DNA of 64,000 nucleotides. Origin: Oopsacas minuta (lineage: Eukaryota > Porifera > Hexactinellida > Lyssacinosida > Leucopsacidae). Below the pieces are notes generated by a model, which worked only from the letters and a program-made list of their open reading frames with translations, was not told the DNA's origin and did not search any database. The stretch's first letter is position 1. Each line of letters opens with the position of its first letter. Location of the stretch: the NCBI GenBank assembly GCA_024704765.1, contig JAKMXF010000332.1:797995-861994 (forward strand), read 5' to 3'. Position numbers and translations under genes: made by a program. Of the stretch, positions 46,700-58,689 are shown one piece after another.

Positions 46700-49322
46700 G
46701 TTATATGATGGAAGCTGATTATCTGGTGTAATCTTATAAGCAACAAACTCTTGAATTATTTGGCCAATTTCCTCAGAAGTAATAGTCATGAATTGTTTAC
46801 AGAGGCGTGTAATGGATTGGATACAACAATGTGTACGATTACGAGGATTAAGAAACGCTAAGTCGCTTAATGTATCGTTCCTGTGAGGGAACTTAGCGAG
46901 CATTTTGAAACAACAGTCTCATAAAACCAGCGAACACTATCGTAGAACCCGTCACCCATTAAGGTGTCATGTATTTCATCTTCAAACTCTGAAATAAGAT
47001 CTAAAGTGTCATTTCCAACAACTAGTCTATTTCTAGGTAACAGGTTCACTTTGTTACGATAGTCAATGGCTAGAATTTCAGTATAGCGATAATTACTTCA
47101 GGTTGTACAAAATTAGCTAAATAACCACGAAGAAGTAATAGTGTATCTTCTTTTATGGCACCGATGCGGCTAGCATGAGTTTGAAATAGTATAGTAAATT
47201 TGTTGAGTGGCTAAAGAGCGAAGTGTGCAAATGTACAAATTAATTTACCTTCAAACTATTTAAAGAGTCAGCGACTCTTTTAATACGGTTGTTTTTCGGT
47301 TCTATATCCATTTGCCTGTCAAAATATGCTCTCAAGGCTGGCCACGGTTTAAGCAAGCGTTTGAGGCACCTAAGTAGGCTCAACTACCTGGTTGTGCAGT
47401 GCTTCAAAACTCTCACGGGTTTGATTTCCTCAAACTCAGCTTGGATCACAGAAATTCTTCCCATCTCTTAGCACTATATTTGAAGTGGTAAAAACATCAA
47501 TAAGTAAAACATCCACAGATATAGGGAGAGACTTTAGTACAGCAGCACCAACCAAGTGAGCTAAGTTGCACAAGCACCCGAGACTGAACATGCGTGGTTG
47601 CTTTTCACCTATTCGACTGAGTACTGAGTTACGCGCTCCAACCATAACGTTTGCGGTATCTGACGCAAATCCGATCACATTTTCCCAAGGAAGATTACGT
47701 TCCTCGAAAACAGTGCTTAGAGCATCAAATAGATTTTGAGCTGTTGCAATACTACAAATTGGCATTGCCAGAAATCGTGTCATAGCTTGGTTGTTTCTAT
47801 TGCACCAATATCTCACCAGGACAGTAAAATATTTATGATCTGTCATATCGTTTCCGCCATCACAAAGGATTGAAAATGGTTCAGAGCGGCATTTATCGTT
47901 GACCATATTTCTAAGAGATGGAGCCAAAGCGTGAGTGATAATGGCTGTTGCTTTTGTTCGGGCACATGAATAAGATTGAGCAATGTGGCTATCAGGAAAC
48001 ATAACTTTAGTCAAAGGAGTGAGGTGGTCTGCGACGAGGAACGGCAAATTATGTTCTGCGACAAATAAGGAGAAATATATTTCTGCTGACATAACTTGTT
48101 TGTTCAAGGGGTTCAAAGATGCCGCAGCCACTAGTGCAGTAGAAATAGAAGGTTGTTCATCTACTTGACCTAGCAAACTTTTATGTTTAGCTGTCTTTCG
48201 GTGACGATCTACTTCATGTTTCCCACCACCAGAAATACAAATATCAACTTGGAAATCGTACAAAATGCAAAACCAACACCCTTCTTGCTTGGTTTCATTC
48301 TAACGCTGCCCCACTCTTCCTTGTATCTACATAATATCTTTGGCCTCTTTACAGTCATATAGATATAGTAAATTCAAAAAAACCTAAAAAGAATAAAATA
48401 TAGGCTCAATGAATATCAGGAGAATAATAAACTGTAATCAAGTCAGATTTCTGAATGAAACCATACTCCATATTAAAAACTGAAATCAGAAAACAAAACA
48501 TATCGTAAATATTACAAATCCAAAAAGAACCAGTACCATTACCAGTACGTCTGAGGAGAAGCTTAGAACTCCCTGACAAATCATCCAGGGAAATCCCTGA
48601 ATCATTTTACTTCTCACTTATAAACCAGTTTGGAAGTCACCATTATGGAGTTGTTCGGATATAATTCGTATAGCTTATATGCATAGGCATATCGGAGATA
48701 TTATATAACTCAACAAGGACCCGTACGTCTGAGAAGGAGCTTGTAACTCCCTAACTAAAGATCCAGGGAAATATCTGGATGATCCAAGGAAATCTCTGGA
48801 TCTTTTTTAGGTTATATATAATCTAGTTCTGAAGAATAACTTATTGATTGTTATGTAACACTTATAGTTATTGACAACGTAGTTGAAAATTCACAATTTA
48901 CCCGGTCGATACAAACTTTCGAATCCCTCGATTTTCCAGTAAATCCCTGGATCCCTGGATCAGAGGTTAAATCCCGGGGTAATCCAGAGATCCATGGAGG
49001 GTTGGCAAGTCTGCTCTTTAATCATTAAAGTTACAAGATGTCATTCTGTACTTAACCTCATTATTCATTACAATTGAAGATACTATATTTGCTTTTCTTG
49101 GTGTTTAATTTTGTTTTTGTGATTGTTGAACTGCTGATTGGTTGTAATTTTACCCTAGAATGTCAATAAAAATCTATTATAATCTCAAGTTTAGTGTAGG
49201 TGGTTAGATTGGGTAATATTGGGTTAACATAGTCAAGAACGAAGTCTGATCCTACGATTTTTGCAAATTAGGATGATATATTGATACTAACCACAATTTT
49301 ACAAAATCTACATTGAACGGTA

Positions 49323-49738
49323 TTAACCCATACATAGGACATACAGTGCCAGTGCCATAGTGTATTTGAATTCTATATTCCCCTCTAACTTTATGGATCG
49401 TTTCCATTTCTCTGACAGCTTATCTATGTATTGGGCATAGAATTCTGGTGGAATAGTCCCTCTTGCTAAACGAGCATTTGGTCCCCTGAAAAAAGCTTTG
49501 GAGCACAACTCGTCACAACTTATGACATTTCTAGCTCATCTTTGATAATTTTATGAATGATTGATTTTTGGAACCCAGTCGTCTCTTCTAACTCCATGAC
49601 TGTTACACGTCTCTTTTTCTTCGAAAATCCAATCTATTAACCGAATATTATCCTGGGTACTTAACGATTTAGGCCGACATAGAGTTTATTATTCAGTTGT
49701 ATCACAGTCATCTTCAAAATCTCTAGCCATCTATAAAT
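49323..49738 (-). pseudogene. mariner deletion derivative (both transposase ends, no core)
   Basis: On the minus strand the reading starts near MARDFEDDCD, then RPKSLSTQDNIRLIDWIFEE. The second HTH follows (VTVMELEETTGFQKSIIHKI, then IKDELEMS) across frames. It then passes directly to IPPEFYAQYIDKLSEKWKRS and IKLEGNIEF, the C-terminal end of mariner transposases. The entire DDD catalytic region is missing between about 49510 and 49450, an internal deletion of the kind that creates MITEs. Terminal repeats were not identified. Confidence 0.6.
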
Positions 49739-49747
49739 GGTTGGTAG

Positions 49748-49766
49748 CAGTGACGTAGCTAGGGGG
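49748..49766. repeat. hAT-like terminus CAGTGACGTAGCTAGGGGG
   Basis: This 19-bp sequence looks like the outer end of ZMYM-type hAT transposons. No matching opposite end is visible to the right, so it is a solo or truncated end. Confidence 0.4.
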
Positions 49767-50754
49767 AGCCGCATTCCCTCCCTTTGCTTTGCACGACAAA
49801 TCTGGTTTTACACACTAGAATGCACAGAATACAATGCTCTCTCGACCTTAGTCATTAGTATCATTGTTGGAAAAAAGGGGTATTATTTCCAGAATTTACA
49901 GACTATGGTTGTATTTTTTTTTCTGTCAAAAATGAATTTCTTTCTTGTTGCGTCTCGCAATTATCGTATATTTGTCTCACATGATTCTTTAAATACAATA
50001 TAGACGATATGATATCATAATAGTAATACTGTTATATCATCCTCATATTAAGGTTGAATGTCTAAAGAATGTTATTACCAATAACAAAAAGAATGTTAGT
50101 AGGTACAAATGCGGGAAAAAGCAAAGTATTATAGGTTCTTCTCCTTACTTTTGGAAATTTAGTCATAATTGGATGTTTTATTATTTTACTGTACTCTATG
50201 TTTTGGAATCTTAGCCGACGACATAATAAAGAGGCTACTTACTGAACCAACTTTCATTTGGGAAATTATTTCCCCAAGCCACTGCAAAGATACGATCATC
50301 TAAGCATGACAACTGGTGACTTGAATAGTAGTATACAAACGAGTATCACAAGAGTTCTAAAGACATGTGGTCTGCATTTCTTGTCAATCGAGCAAATAGC
50401 TCTAACGTCTAGATACTAATGAACTCTCATCATCGGAAAATTTGAGAGGAAAACCGCAAATGTCAGAAACCGATAATTGATACCCAGACTTAGTCACATT
50501 TTTAGATGTCCTTGAGAAGCTCACGGCAGTAAAAAATGTCAAGAATCAGAATTAAGAGAGGAAGGGATTCCAAAACGATGGAAGAGTATCTACAGAGATT
50601 CGAAGAGGACAACCAAAGGTTTTTCGCAGCAAAAGAGCCAAGGCTTACTGGGAGAAGAAGTAATCGGTAACGCTATTGTTGAAGTAGTGAAAATGTGTAG
50701 CCTATAGTAGTAGGGAGCAGTTGGGCAGAGCTACGATGGTGCTAGTGTTATGAG

Positions 50755-50807
50755 CAGTGGTAGTTGTCAACGTATTAATACTATAAATTCGCTGACTACT
50801 ACCACTG
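50755..50807. repeat. Short 53-bp palindromic repeat
   Basis: CAGTGGTAGTTGTCAACG is mirrored by CGCTGACTACTACCACTG with two mismatches and a 17-bp spacer. It could be a small foldback repeat or the fused ends of a decayed element. Confidence 0.55.
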
Positions 50808-50842
50808 TTTTGCCCATTCCCTTAATCTGACCTTTCTTGATT

Positions 50843-51700
50843 CCAGTAAAATTCCAAATGTTCGTGATCTGATTGGTACAGTAAACAGTTACAAAATTCT
50901 TGTTAAAAAGTAACAAGAAGAAAGTTATCCAAGCCAATGTCCTTCAACAATCTAGCGGCCACACCACTGGAGGCAGATTTCAAACTTTGTGTGAAACAAG
51001 ATGGGTAGAAAGGGCAACAGCACTTGAAAATTTTGTTGCGTACTACGTTCATCTTAAAGTCACTGATTGCTATCAGTCGTTGGCAAGACCATAAAGCAAA
51101 AGGAAAAGTGACGTCACTTTTGAAAGTAATAACAGATAGTACATTTATCTTCACCTTGTTCTGTTGTTAACAACTACCAGTAACATTGATGTACTGCCGA
51201 AAAGTACCTGCTTACAAAACCTATGGGTCATGTCCAGGATATAATGGCTACTTTTGAAGGAGAGCGATCAAATAGCGAAAACGTTTAAAGATGATCATGC
51301 AGTGGAGACTATTGCTGTCTAAATATAGAAATTGTTTCACATGGTGTTTGCAACAGATCCACACAGACAGCTAATCTAAATGTGACTTCCCACATGGATT
51401 ATTTTCGCATCAGCATTCACATTCCATTCCTTGATATGGCCCTCCATCAATTAATGTTCCTTTTCTATGAAAAATCCAAGTTTCCCGGAATTTCGAAATA
51501 TTGTTTCTTTCTAAATGTTACATCGATGATGCCATGGAGGAACAATTCGAAAAGCTTTAGAGAACGTATTTTTCACTACTTCATGCCAACAACGTAGCAA
51601 TCAGAAGATACGTGATGAAGAATGCTCTTAAACAATATCGACAATCGGTAATGAAATAGAAGAGACAAGTTTTGAGAAGTCTCCTCTTGACCATTTCACA
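50843..51700 (+). pseudogene. hAT transposase relic (THAP12/ZMYM-like family)
   Basis: Across frames: IPNVRDLIGTVNSYK, GHTTGGRFQTLCETRWVERA with TALENFVAYYVHLK (50940-51060), and AKGKVTSLLKVITDSTFIF. LNVTSHMDYFRISIHIPFLD follows (about 51376-51440). The L-x-x-T-R-W-V-E-R block followed by a long helix region is diagnostic of this hAT group. The catalytic start and the C-terminal dimerisation domain were not found. Confidence 0.65.
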
Positions 51701-52175
51701 AAAGTGCGAACTGTATTGTCGACGTTTGTCCAACTATTCAGGCACTTTGGCAATTACTAGTATCCTAGATAACATTCCTGTGATTTGCGTATGATTATTA
51801 TATTGTTGTTAAAACACACTTCACTATATCGAAGCTGTACATATTTAACTGTGTTATGAATGAGTATGCATAAAAACCCAATAAAGTGTAGTCTTCAAAT
51901 TTAATTATGATACGCCTATATAACCGCACTAGGTGAATTGATACAGTAAAGAACTTTTGGACAGGCCATGCCATTTGCTTCTATCTATATAGAAGCATAT
52001 CATATACACTGTCTAAATAATCGCAAATGGGCAAACAATCATTCCAAACATTACTAAACCCTACAAAAGGAGGCTGTTATATATAAGTGTTACAAACAAT
52101 TTCATACTGATGATTGAAATTGAATATTCTATAATAGCTATCGTGGGAGGTCTGAAATGCACCAAAGCATGCTTA

Positions 52176-53506
52176 TCAGGGCGTTTAATAAATCTTGCGG
52201 GTCATGATATATCTTAGGAATTAGTCAAGTAATATATCTAACTTTCATATATTATAAGCCCATATAGTTAAGCTCCATATACTGAAAGTTTCAAGCTTAT
52301 TCCATACAAATTACTAATTTTTGAGATAGTTACTTGTAGTCAATTTATACCCACTGTTGAATTTATGGCTTCAAAGGATGATAATTTCAATCTCAAATGG
52401 CGAGCTTACAAAGAGTTTCGCACAATTCTCAAGATCCAGCCCGTACAGATCTTCAGCGAGTTACAGGGGGTATTGTGCGTGGATTGCCCTTCCAGATCTA
52501 CTCTAGAGCGATGGGCTGCCCGTTTGAGATCTGGTGATGCTGATGTCACAGATTCGCCTTGATCTGGAAGACCGGTATCCGCCACCACTTCAGAGAATAT
52601 CGCACTCATTGAAAGTATAGTCTGGAAGACAAGTGCATTACTGTCAATCAGTTAGAACAAAGTATAGAGATTTCATCGGGAGCTATTCATACAATTCTGA
52701 CGACTGAGTTGGCTATCGATCGATTTGTGGGAAATGAGTCCCGCATAAGCTCAGTGAGAATCAAAGGTTGGCACGACTGAATATTGCCAAGAAACTCTTG
52801 GAAACTTATGAGATCTGCGATTCTAGACGCCTAACAGATATTATTACTGGTGACGAGACGTGAGTGTACTATTCAACACCAAATAGCAAGTATAAGAAGC
52901 GATCATGGGTGAGGGGCGACGAACAACCGGCGAAAGTTCCTAGGCCCGACTTCAGAAAACCTAAGATTATGTATACCATCTTCTTCAGTAGTCATGGAAT
53001 TGTCTTGCAATTACCTTGTGAGAGTGGCAAGGCTATTACTACTACTTTCTTTACAGAGCAAGTGCTTCCAAATTTGATAAAAAATATAGAAAAGTACCGC
53101 CCGAAAACCGGAACTCGAGGAATGAAGATTTTAATTGATAACGCCAGTTCCCATACATTGAGCTACCAAAAATATCTTGGATGTAGAAGAGTTAGAAATA
53201 CTTCCCCATCCACCATACTCCCCAGACTTAGCTCCTTGTGATTTTTGGCTATTCCCCAACCTTAAAATCTACCTTCAAGGCAAAGATTTTAACACATTAC
53301 AAGCACTCGGAAGGGCCTGTACCAGTACTTCAAATCCATCCCCGAAGAAGAGTACCGAAATGTGTTTTACAAGTGGGTGGAAAGGTTAAAACTTTGTGTA
53401 TCTGCAGGAGGGGATTACTTTGAATAAATAATACAATGAATTAGTGTGTATAGTGTTTGTATCATATTCTATGATATCACCCGCAAAGACTTATTGAACG
53501 CCCTAG
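52176..53506 (+). mobile_element. Full-length mariner element, 1331 bp
   Basis: Ends TCAGGGCGTTTAATAAATCT and (complement of right end) CTAGGGCGTTCAATAAGTCT, bordered by TA at 52174-52175 and 53507-53508. Length and gene position are typical of mariner. Confidence 0.88.
52365..53424 (+). pseudogene. mariner transposase, several stops and frameshifts
   Basis: Begins MASKDDNFNLKWRAYKEFRT with an HTH, and RSTLERWAARLRSGDADVTD before a stop at 52560. The first catalytic Asp lies in IITGDET (52845-52860), followed directly by TGA. A 125-residue frame then contains EQVLPNLIKNIEKYR and MKILIDNASSHTLSY (second Asp). A shift near 53177 leads to PHPPYSPDLAPCDFWLFPNL, whose Asp before Phe-Trp is the third catalytic residue of DD34D mariners. 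All three acidic residues survive, but the frame is broken at least four times. Confidence 0.85.
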
Positions 53507-53508
53507 TA

Positions 53509-54113
53509 TTTGGTACTTAAGCAGGAATATTTGGTACTTTAATCGTGCTAATTTGGTACACACATTTATGTTGAATATTAGCGATATTGAATGGAACGTC
53601 TTTGTCAATTATGAATGATACTTACCTAGATTACGATTAGGCCAGCAACAATGCAATGCCTCGAGGTATGAATACGGGATATGCAAAAGAGAAAATTTCA
53701 CTTTATCTGGAGCGATTCTCACAGTTAACTAGTGAGAAATCAGAATTGAGTTTACTTGGCTAGGGAATTTGCCGATGCTCAGTAACGAGACATTCAAGAA
53801 TTTTACGATCTGATTCACTCTGATTTCAATGATAACACAGCCCTGCGGAATAAAAAATTTTATTTGCTGATTGTTATTGCAAAACATTTTCTAATCCACA
53901 TTTTAATACTGATTTTGAATAATTTTGTAAAATATACGTATCACGTCTAGTTTTTTTGCAAAATTATTTTTAAATATTGGTATATTTATCGATGAATGCA
54001 TGATACCTCTACAAGTAAAATAGTGAAAATCTGCCATTTATAAATTTTTACTAAGAATTACAATAAAATTTTTATTGATAATATAATCTTAGTTAATAAA
54101 TAATTTGAATATA
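53509..54113. other. AT-rich flank of the 569-residue gene
   Basis: No coding pattern. I looked here and in 55824-56010 for inverted terminal repeats around the 569-residue gene and found none by eye. An ACACAGCCCTGCGG at about 53836 resembles the end of the MITE at 7044-7316 but has no partner. Confidence 0.4.
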
Positions 54114-55823
54114 TTAGTCTGAATCAGGAGTAAATTTCCGTTTTTTTGACATTCTAGCATGAATAACATCAATACAATCTCTCTTGAGGCACCAGCAGTA
54201 ATCAGCCATCATATGAACGTCCCACCTCCCCTGATATCGTGTTTCCATTGTTTTTATGTCTTGGTGGAATCGTTCACCTTGCTCCTCGGAAACAGCTCCA
54301 AGATTCTCTGGAAAATAGTCAATATGACTGTGAAGAAAGTGAACTTTTACACTCACATTGCAGCCGAGATTCTTGTAAGATTCAATCAACTCATTCACAA
54401 GTATTTTATAATTAGGAGATTTCGTTTTTCCCAAGAAGTTTTTCATGACATCTACAAATGCATTCCATGCACATTTTTCTTTGCATATCATAGAATTTGA
54501 AAAATTATCATCTCGAACAAGTTGTCTTATCTGAGGACCGTCGAATATACCGGCAATTCTTTTTTCATCACTTAGATAGTAAAACTTCTCGGTAATATAT
54601 TTGAAACAATTTCCTTCTTTATCTAATGCCCTTACAAACTGTTTCATCAATCCTAATTTTATATTAAGTGGTGGAAGCAAAATCTTGAGAGGATCCACTA
54701 GATGCTCGTGAATAATGTTCTTATCTCCAACATTAAGATTGGTTCTAGCTGGCCAGCTCTGTCTAGAATAGTGTTCGCTCTTTGCACGACTGTCCCATAA
54801 GCATAAAAAACAAGGGTATTTTGTATATCCTGATTGCTGTCCCAAAAGAATACATATGATTTTTAAGTCACCACAGATTACCCAATTGTGCTGGTTATAA
54901 TTAATTTTATGAAGCACAATTTTCATGTTATCATATCGTTCCTTTAAACTTACTAAATGTCCAATTGGTATGGAACTAAATTTGTTGCCATTATGAAGTA
55001 GAACACATTTCAAACTTTGTTTTGAACTATCAATAAAGAGTCTCCAATCATTAGGTACATACGGACATCCAAGAGCATTAACTAGCGGTGAAACATCATG
55101 ACAAAACACAAATCCGTCTTCCATTATGAAATATTTCAAAAATTCGATCTCTCTGTCCCTATATGAGTAAAATTTTGTTTCTGGGAGAAGCAAGTTTTTT
55201 TCTTTTAGCCTAGAACCTAACAACGCAGATTCTTTAGGTAAATCTAAATCACGTACCAAATCATTTAATTCAGACTGATTAAATAACTGTGGAGAATTAG
55301 AACGAGATAATACACACGGAATAAAATCCTCATCTTCTCTGATTAATGAATCTCTAGTTTCACAATCATCAATTTCCGAGATAACATCCAAATTAGTAAA
55401 TTTTGGAACAGGTACATCAATAGAATGGGGAACGGGTCGTATTGCTGAATGTAAATTTGGATACTTGATCAATGACTTGGTTTTAGCATTGAATCCGGAA
55501 ATATTCGCCATACAAAAGTAACAATTGCTAATGTGATTTTGTGGCTCTCTCCATATCATTGGAATTCCAAAACTTAAACTCTTTCTGATTCCTTTTGTCC
55601 ATTGTCTCAAATTTTCTACACAAGATCGGCACACTGTATGTGGAGCCCATGTTTTGTCTTGATCACCTAATCTCATTCCAAAATATCCTAAATATGCTTT
55701 TTTAACAAATCCTGTTATTGCCGTAGTTTGTTTAGAAGTCATAAAACTCCCACAAATATAACAAAAGACGTCTGGATCATTACTGCACCTTCTCCGATAA
55801 GCCATATGATAATAAAATATCAA
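54114..55823 (-). CDS. 569-residue Cys-rich protein, putative unnamed transposase family
   Basis: A single-exon, uninterrupted ORF, by far the longest here. Residues 13-104 carry Cys pairs C21-x2-C24, C65-x2-C68 and C101-x2-C104 (VFCYICGSF, TVCRSCVEN, NCYFCMANI), a likely zinc-binding start. The core has DWRLFIDSSKQSLKCVLLHN (D265), HNWVICGDLKIICILLGQQS (D319) and YPCFLCLWDSRAKSEHY (C338, C341). The end has FLHSHIDYFPENLGAVSEEQ with GERFHQDIKTMETRYQG (E513-E517). A strand with Asp, a second strand Gly-Asp-Leu-Lys, and a late Glu-bearing helix would fit an RNase-H-fold DDE nuclease (inference). I recall similar uncharacterised proteins from other invertebrates but know no assigned function. 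Met7 (55805) is an alternative start. A decayed copy lies at 7634-8300. Confidence 0.8.
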   Translation of the reverse strand: MIFYYHMAYRRRCSNDPDVFCYICGSFMTSKQTTAITGFVKKAYLGYFGMRLGDQDKTWAPHTVCRSCVENLRQWTKGIRKSLSFGIPMIWREPQNHISNCYFCMANISGFNAKTKSLIKYPNLHSAIRPVPHSIDVPVPKFTNLDVISEIDDCETRDSLIREDEDFIPCVLSRSNSPQLFNQSELNDLVRDLDLPKESALLGSRLKEKNLLLPETKFYSYRDREIEFLKYFIMEDGFVFCHDVSPLVNALGCPYVPNDWRLFIDSSKQSLKCVLLHNGNKFSSIPIGHLVSLKERYDNMKIVLHKINYNQHNWVICGDLKIICILLGQQSGYTKYPCFLCLWDSRAKSEHYSRQSWPARTNLNVGDKNIIHEHLVDPLKILLPPLNIKLGLMKQFVRALDKEGNCFKYITEKFYYLSDEKRIAGIFDGPQIRQLVRDDNFSNSMICKEKCAWNAFVDVMKNFLGKTKSPNYKILVNELIESYKNLGCNVSVKVHFLHSHIDYFPENLGAVSEEQGERFHQDIKTMETRYQGRWDVHMMADYCWCLKRDCIDVIHARMSKKRKFTPDSD

Positions 55824-56328
55824 AATAGTAGACTATAGTACAATAAAGCTGTATATAACAAAAATAAAGATAAAAAAAATTATGTAGAAAAGAATGGAGT
55901 TAAAGGGACTAATTAGAAAATGCAATAAAGCACGCATCTGTTTATTTCAAAAGACAAAAATTCACACATGTATCAAATATAATCATTTATTCTAGGGAAG
56001 TGTACTTAAAAAAATCGACTTACATTAAAATGACATTTGAGTAAAAACGAGACATGATAGGGGAATTCTGATGACAGATTGAGAATCAGCATACTCAAGT
56101 TAACTAAAAACAACCCATGGATAATAATCAGCAAATTTGACGCAGGGCAGTGTAATACTGTTTCCACCTTCGAAAGATGATCTCTTTGATCATTCAACAA
56201 TTCACCTGTTCGAATTATCTTCGTTCTATCAAATTTAATTTGTTGTTCAATGTTTCATTATTTCTGGCATTCATTAGGCAAATATTGCAAGTTTTGGAAA
56301 GATGCATCTCACAAACCTTTTTTGGTAG

Positions 56329-56865
56329 CGAGAAGATGTTCCGTTACCTCTTCTTGAACATAAAGAGTATTTAGACCACAACACAACTGAAGCATGTCCC
56401 GTTCCTATTGACCATCAAGTCGATGGCAGTTCAGAATTTGAGACTCAATCATCTACTTTATTCAACAATATCGAAGTCGACGATCCACTTTATAAGCAAA
56501 GCGTGAGCGAGACTCCAATCAAACACTATTTCCCATCTACATTCAAATTTACAACCAGATCACACTTCACCCTAGATGGAATCGATTGTGAATTTAATTT
56601 TCAAAAGGTCTATTATTCGAGTTCCTATCGGAGCAAAAGTTTAGTTGAGTATATGCGTTCCAGATGTATGGAGGGGTTATCAGACCCTCATACTTTCCTC
56701 ACAACAGGCGCAACAATGAACGCATTTTGTGTAAGTTGTTATCCAAGAATACTATTTCTTGATATTTGGATTAGTGTCCACACACATATATTTGGATTTA
56801 GGATCTATTAAAACACAACTACCCCCATCTTTTTGGGCTTGCAAGACCCTATTCTTTCAATTGTG
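56329..56865 (+). pseudogene. Ulp1-protease 5' exons of a second KDZ element (copy B)
   Basis: An open exon starts after a TAG acceptor at 56328 and ends NAFC at 56730 before a GTAAG donor. The next exon (from 56802, after TTTAG) reads DLLKHNYPHLFGL. Copy A has FLTGTTINAFC, an intron at the same codon, and LLKKNFPHLQGL. The intron position is therefore conserved between two diverged copies. The frame breaks near 56840, and the protease catalytic domain that should follow is missing or beyond recognition; a mariner sits 110 bp downstream. Upstream the exon has an acidic linker and FTTRSHFTLDGIDCEFNF with no known domain. Confidence 0.72.
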
Positions 56866-56974
56866 TGTCAATACATTTGATAGTACATACATAATTGTTA
56901 TACTTTATCTATGTATTCAATTTACATTTATTCAATGTTTCTTGTGACTACTGTGTGGTAGCTAGTTTTGTATA

Positions 56975-58243
56975 CGAAGGGCACTCGAAAAGTTTTGACG
57001 TTGACTGACATATCAGATAGTAATCATAAATTTGACTATTTCATTTTTTCTGAATACTCTCCCCGACAATCTATACATTTTTCCACTCTTCTTTGGGTAT
57101 GTCTCCGATCGCTTGGAAAAGTGCCCTTCTCAACTCCTCATTAGTCGAAAATCTCCTCCCACGTAATTGATCTTTGAGTCTAGGGAACAACCAGAAGTCG
57201 CAAGGGGTTAAATCAGGACTGTAGGGTGGTGAGGTAATGTTTTGAGTCCAGAATTTTCCAAAAACCTACGAGTTCTGATTGCTGTATATGATGATGCATT
57301 ATCATGATGAAGTAGAATCCCTCTAATGCCTGTCTTCTCCCGCTATGACTCAATTGCTGTGATGACTTTGGGAAGGCACACTGGAGTGTACCAGTCGGCA
57401 GCAACAGTCTTTCTATCCTCGAGAGCGATAGCTTCGACAAACCGACTAGATCTGAAAAAAATCGCCCACATTTGTTTCCCAATAGATCTAGCCCTCCGCA
57501 ATTTGGTTGGAGGTGGGGCATCTTCTTCAACCCACTCCTTTGACATTCGCTTTGTTTCTGGTTCATAATGGTATATCCATGTCTCATCACCTGTAAGGAT
57601 CTTAGAAACAGCTCTGGAACTTCCAATAGCAAACCTTTTTAGCATAATTTTGCAAAAGTCTATGCGGGATATTTTCGCTGTAAGTTCAAAGAATGGGGAT
57701 CCATCGGGCACACAACTTCCTGACACAAAGCTCTTTGTGCAAAATGATATTGTTGTCCCCGATGATAACTCGGCTTCATACTCTAACTGAGCGTACGTAA
57801 TATGAGGATCTTTAGTAATTAGATCTAGCATTTCGTTAACATTTCTTCATTATGTGAAATATTCTGTCTTCCTGAACGAGGGTCATCTTCAAGAATAAAT
57901 TTTCCGGGAATAAATTCCTTGTACCATCGTTCAACTGTACTTAGAGAAGGAGCTAGATCCGGGAAATGTTCCTGTAAAGATTCATAGATTTCTATTCTTG
58001 TATTCTGTAGTTTGAATAAGATCTAAATCATTGCTCGAAAATCACGATTTGTAAGATCTTATTTAGATTGAGATATTTTAGAAGCCATGTGTACTAAAAT
58101 TATCTAATTTATGAAAGTAGAAGAGATAAATGAATGAAAGTTTAAAGTATACTAATAAAATGTGCCTGAAAAATGGATGCGGAAAAATATCCGACATATT
58201 AATGGTTTCATATCAAACGGCAAAACTTTTCGATTGCCCCTGG
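56975..58243 (-). mobile_element. mariner element inserted in KDZ copy B, 1269 bp
   Basis: Left end CGAAGGGCACTCGAAAAGTT; complement of right end CCAGGGGCAATCGAAAAGTT. TA borders both sides (56973-56974 and 58244-58245). It separates the protease part of KDZ copy B from its transposase part. Confidence 0.87.
57100..58096 (-). pseudogene. mariner transposase, broken
   Basis: Minus-strand reading from about 58096 (MASKISQSK) gives IEIYESLQEHFPDLAPSLST, VERWYKEFIPGKF and LEDDPRSGRQN, with two early stops. A frame change near 57835 leads to MLDLITKDPHITYAQLEYEA. Then come SKILTGDETWIYHYEPETKR (first Asp) and WVEEDAPPPTKLRRARSIGK. Further frame changes give HDNASSYTAI, SPDLTPCDFW-type sequence and a C-terminal LKDQLRGRRF. 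All mariner blocks exist but in several frames. Confidence 0.85.
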
Positions 58244-58689
58244 TATATTCAAATTAGTTTACAATAGGCAATCCCAAATCTCCAAAAGCAAGCCTACAGA
58301 TCCATCATGATGTGCTACTTCACCGAGTAGCATCCAGCCTAACTTATGAGGGAATGGTATCCATAAATGATTCATTGTTTACTGGAATCAGTAATGAGTT
58401 GAAAGTACATTTACCTGTATTGTATAGCTAGAATTTTTCTCAACTTCAAGTTTCTGTTGCAGAGATGCAGCAACAAAGATTGGGCCTAATTGTAGAGTAT
58501 TTGTTGCTGCTACATCTTTGGCATTAGAAATCGGTGATGTTCCGAGCCAACTTAGGTGGCGTCAAGTTTAAATGTGAGGACATTTTAAAGAGTGTTTCTG
58601 TACTGAAGTTCTTACCCTGTGCAAGTGCTAGTAATTTATCAAGGTATTGTGATATTTATGTATCAGAGTACTATTACTAGAATTACAGT

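Larger units (their letters stand above)
43285..48310 (-). pseudogene. Outer hAT transposase, split and frameshifted
   Basis: A 275-residue frame (48263-47436) contains the zinc-finger remnant VDICISGGGKHEVDRHRKTA and FSILCDGGNDMTDHKYFTVL (the first catalytic region). It then has NVIGFASDTANVMVGARNSV and MFSLGCLCNLAHLVGAAVLK. Degraded middle blocks follow to about 47040, then NDTLDLISEFEDEIHDTL, a frameshift near 46910, and SEEIGQIIQEFVAYKITP. The second half (43643-43285) has IDHFWSAMSRLEVV-type sequence and the dimerisation motif ILLTLPHSNADPERLFSM. Removing the nested element restores the sense across the junction. Stops and frameshifts make it inactive regardless of the insert. Confidence 0.78.
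42990..49013 (-). mobile_element. hAT transposon (outer), interrupted by a second hAT
   Basis: Left end CAGACTTACCAACCCTTCGT; complement of the right end CAGACTTGCCAACCCTCCAT. Flanks CTCTTT on both sides suggest an imperfect target duplication (offset by two bases, so the exact end is uncertain). Many copies of TCCCTGGATT or its complement crowd both ends (43010-43080; 48580-48995), likely subterminal binding repeats. Without the insert the element is about 2.96 kb. Coding is on the minus strand. Confidence 0.8.
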
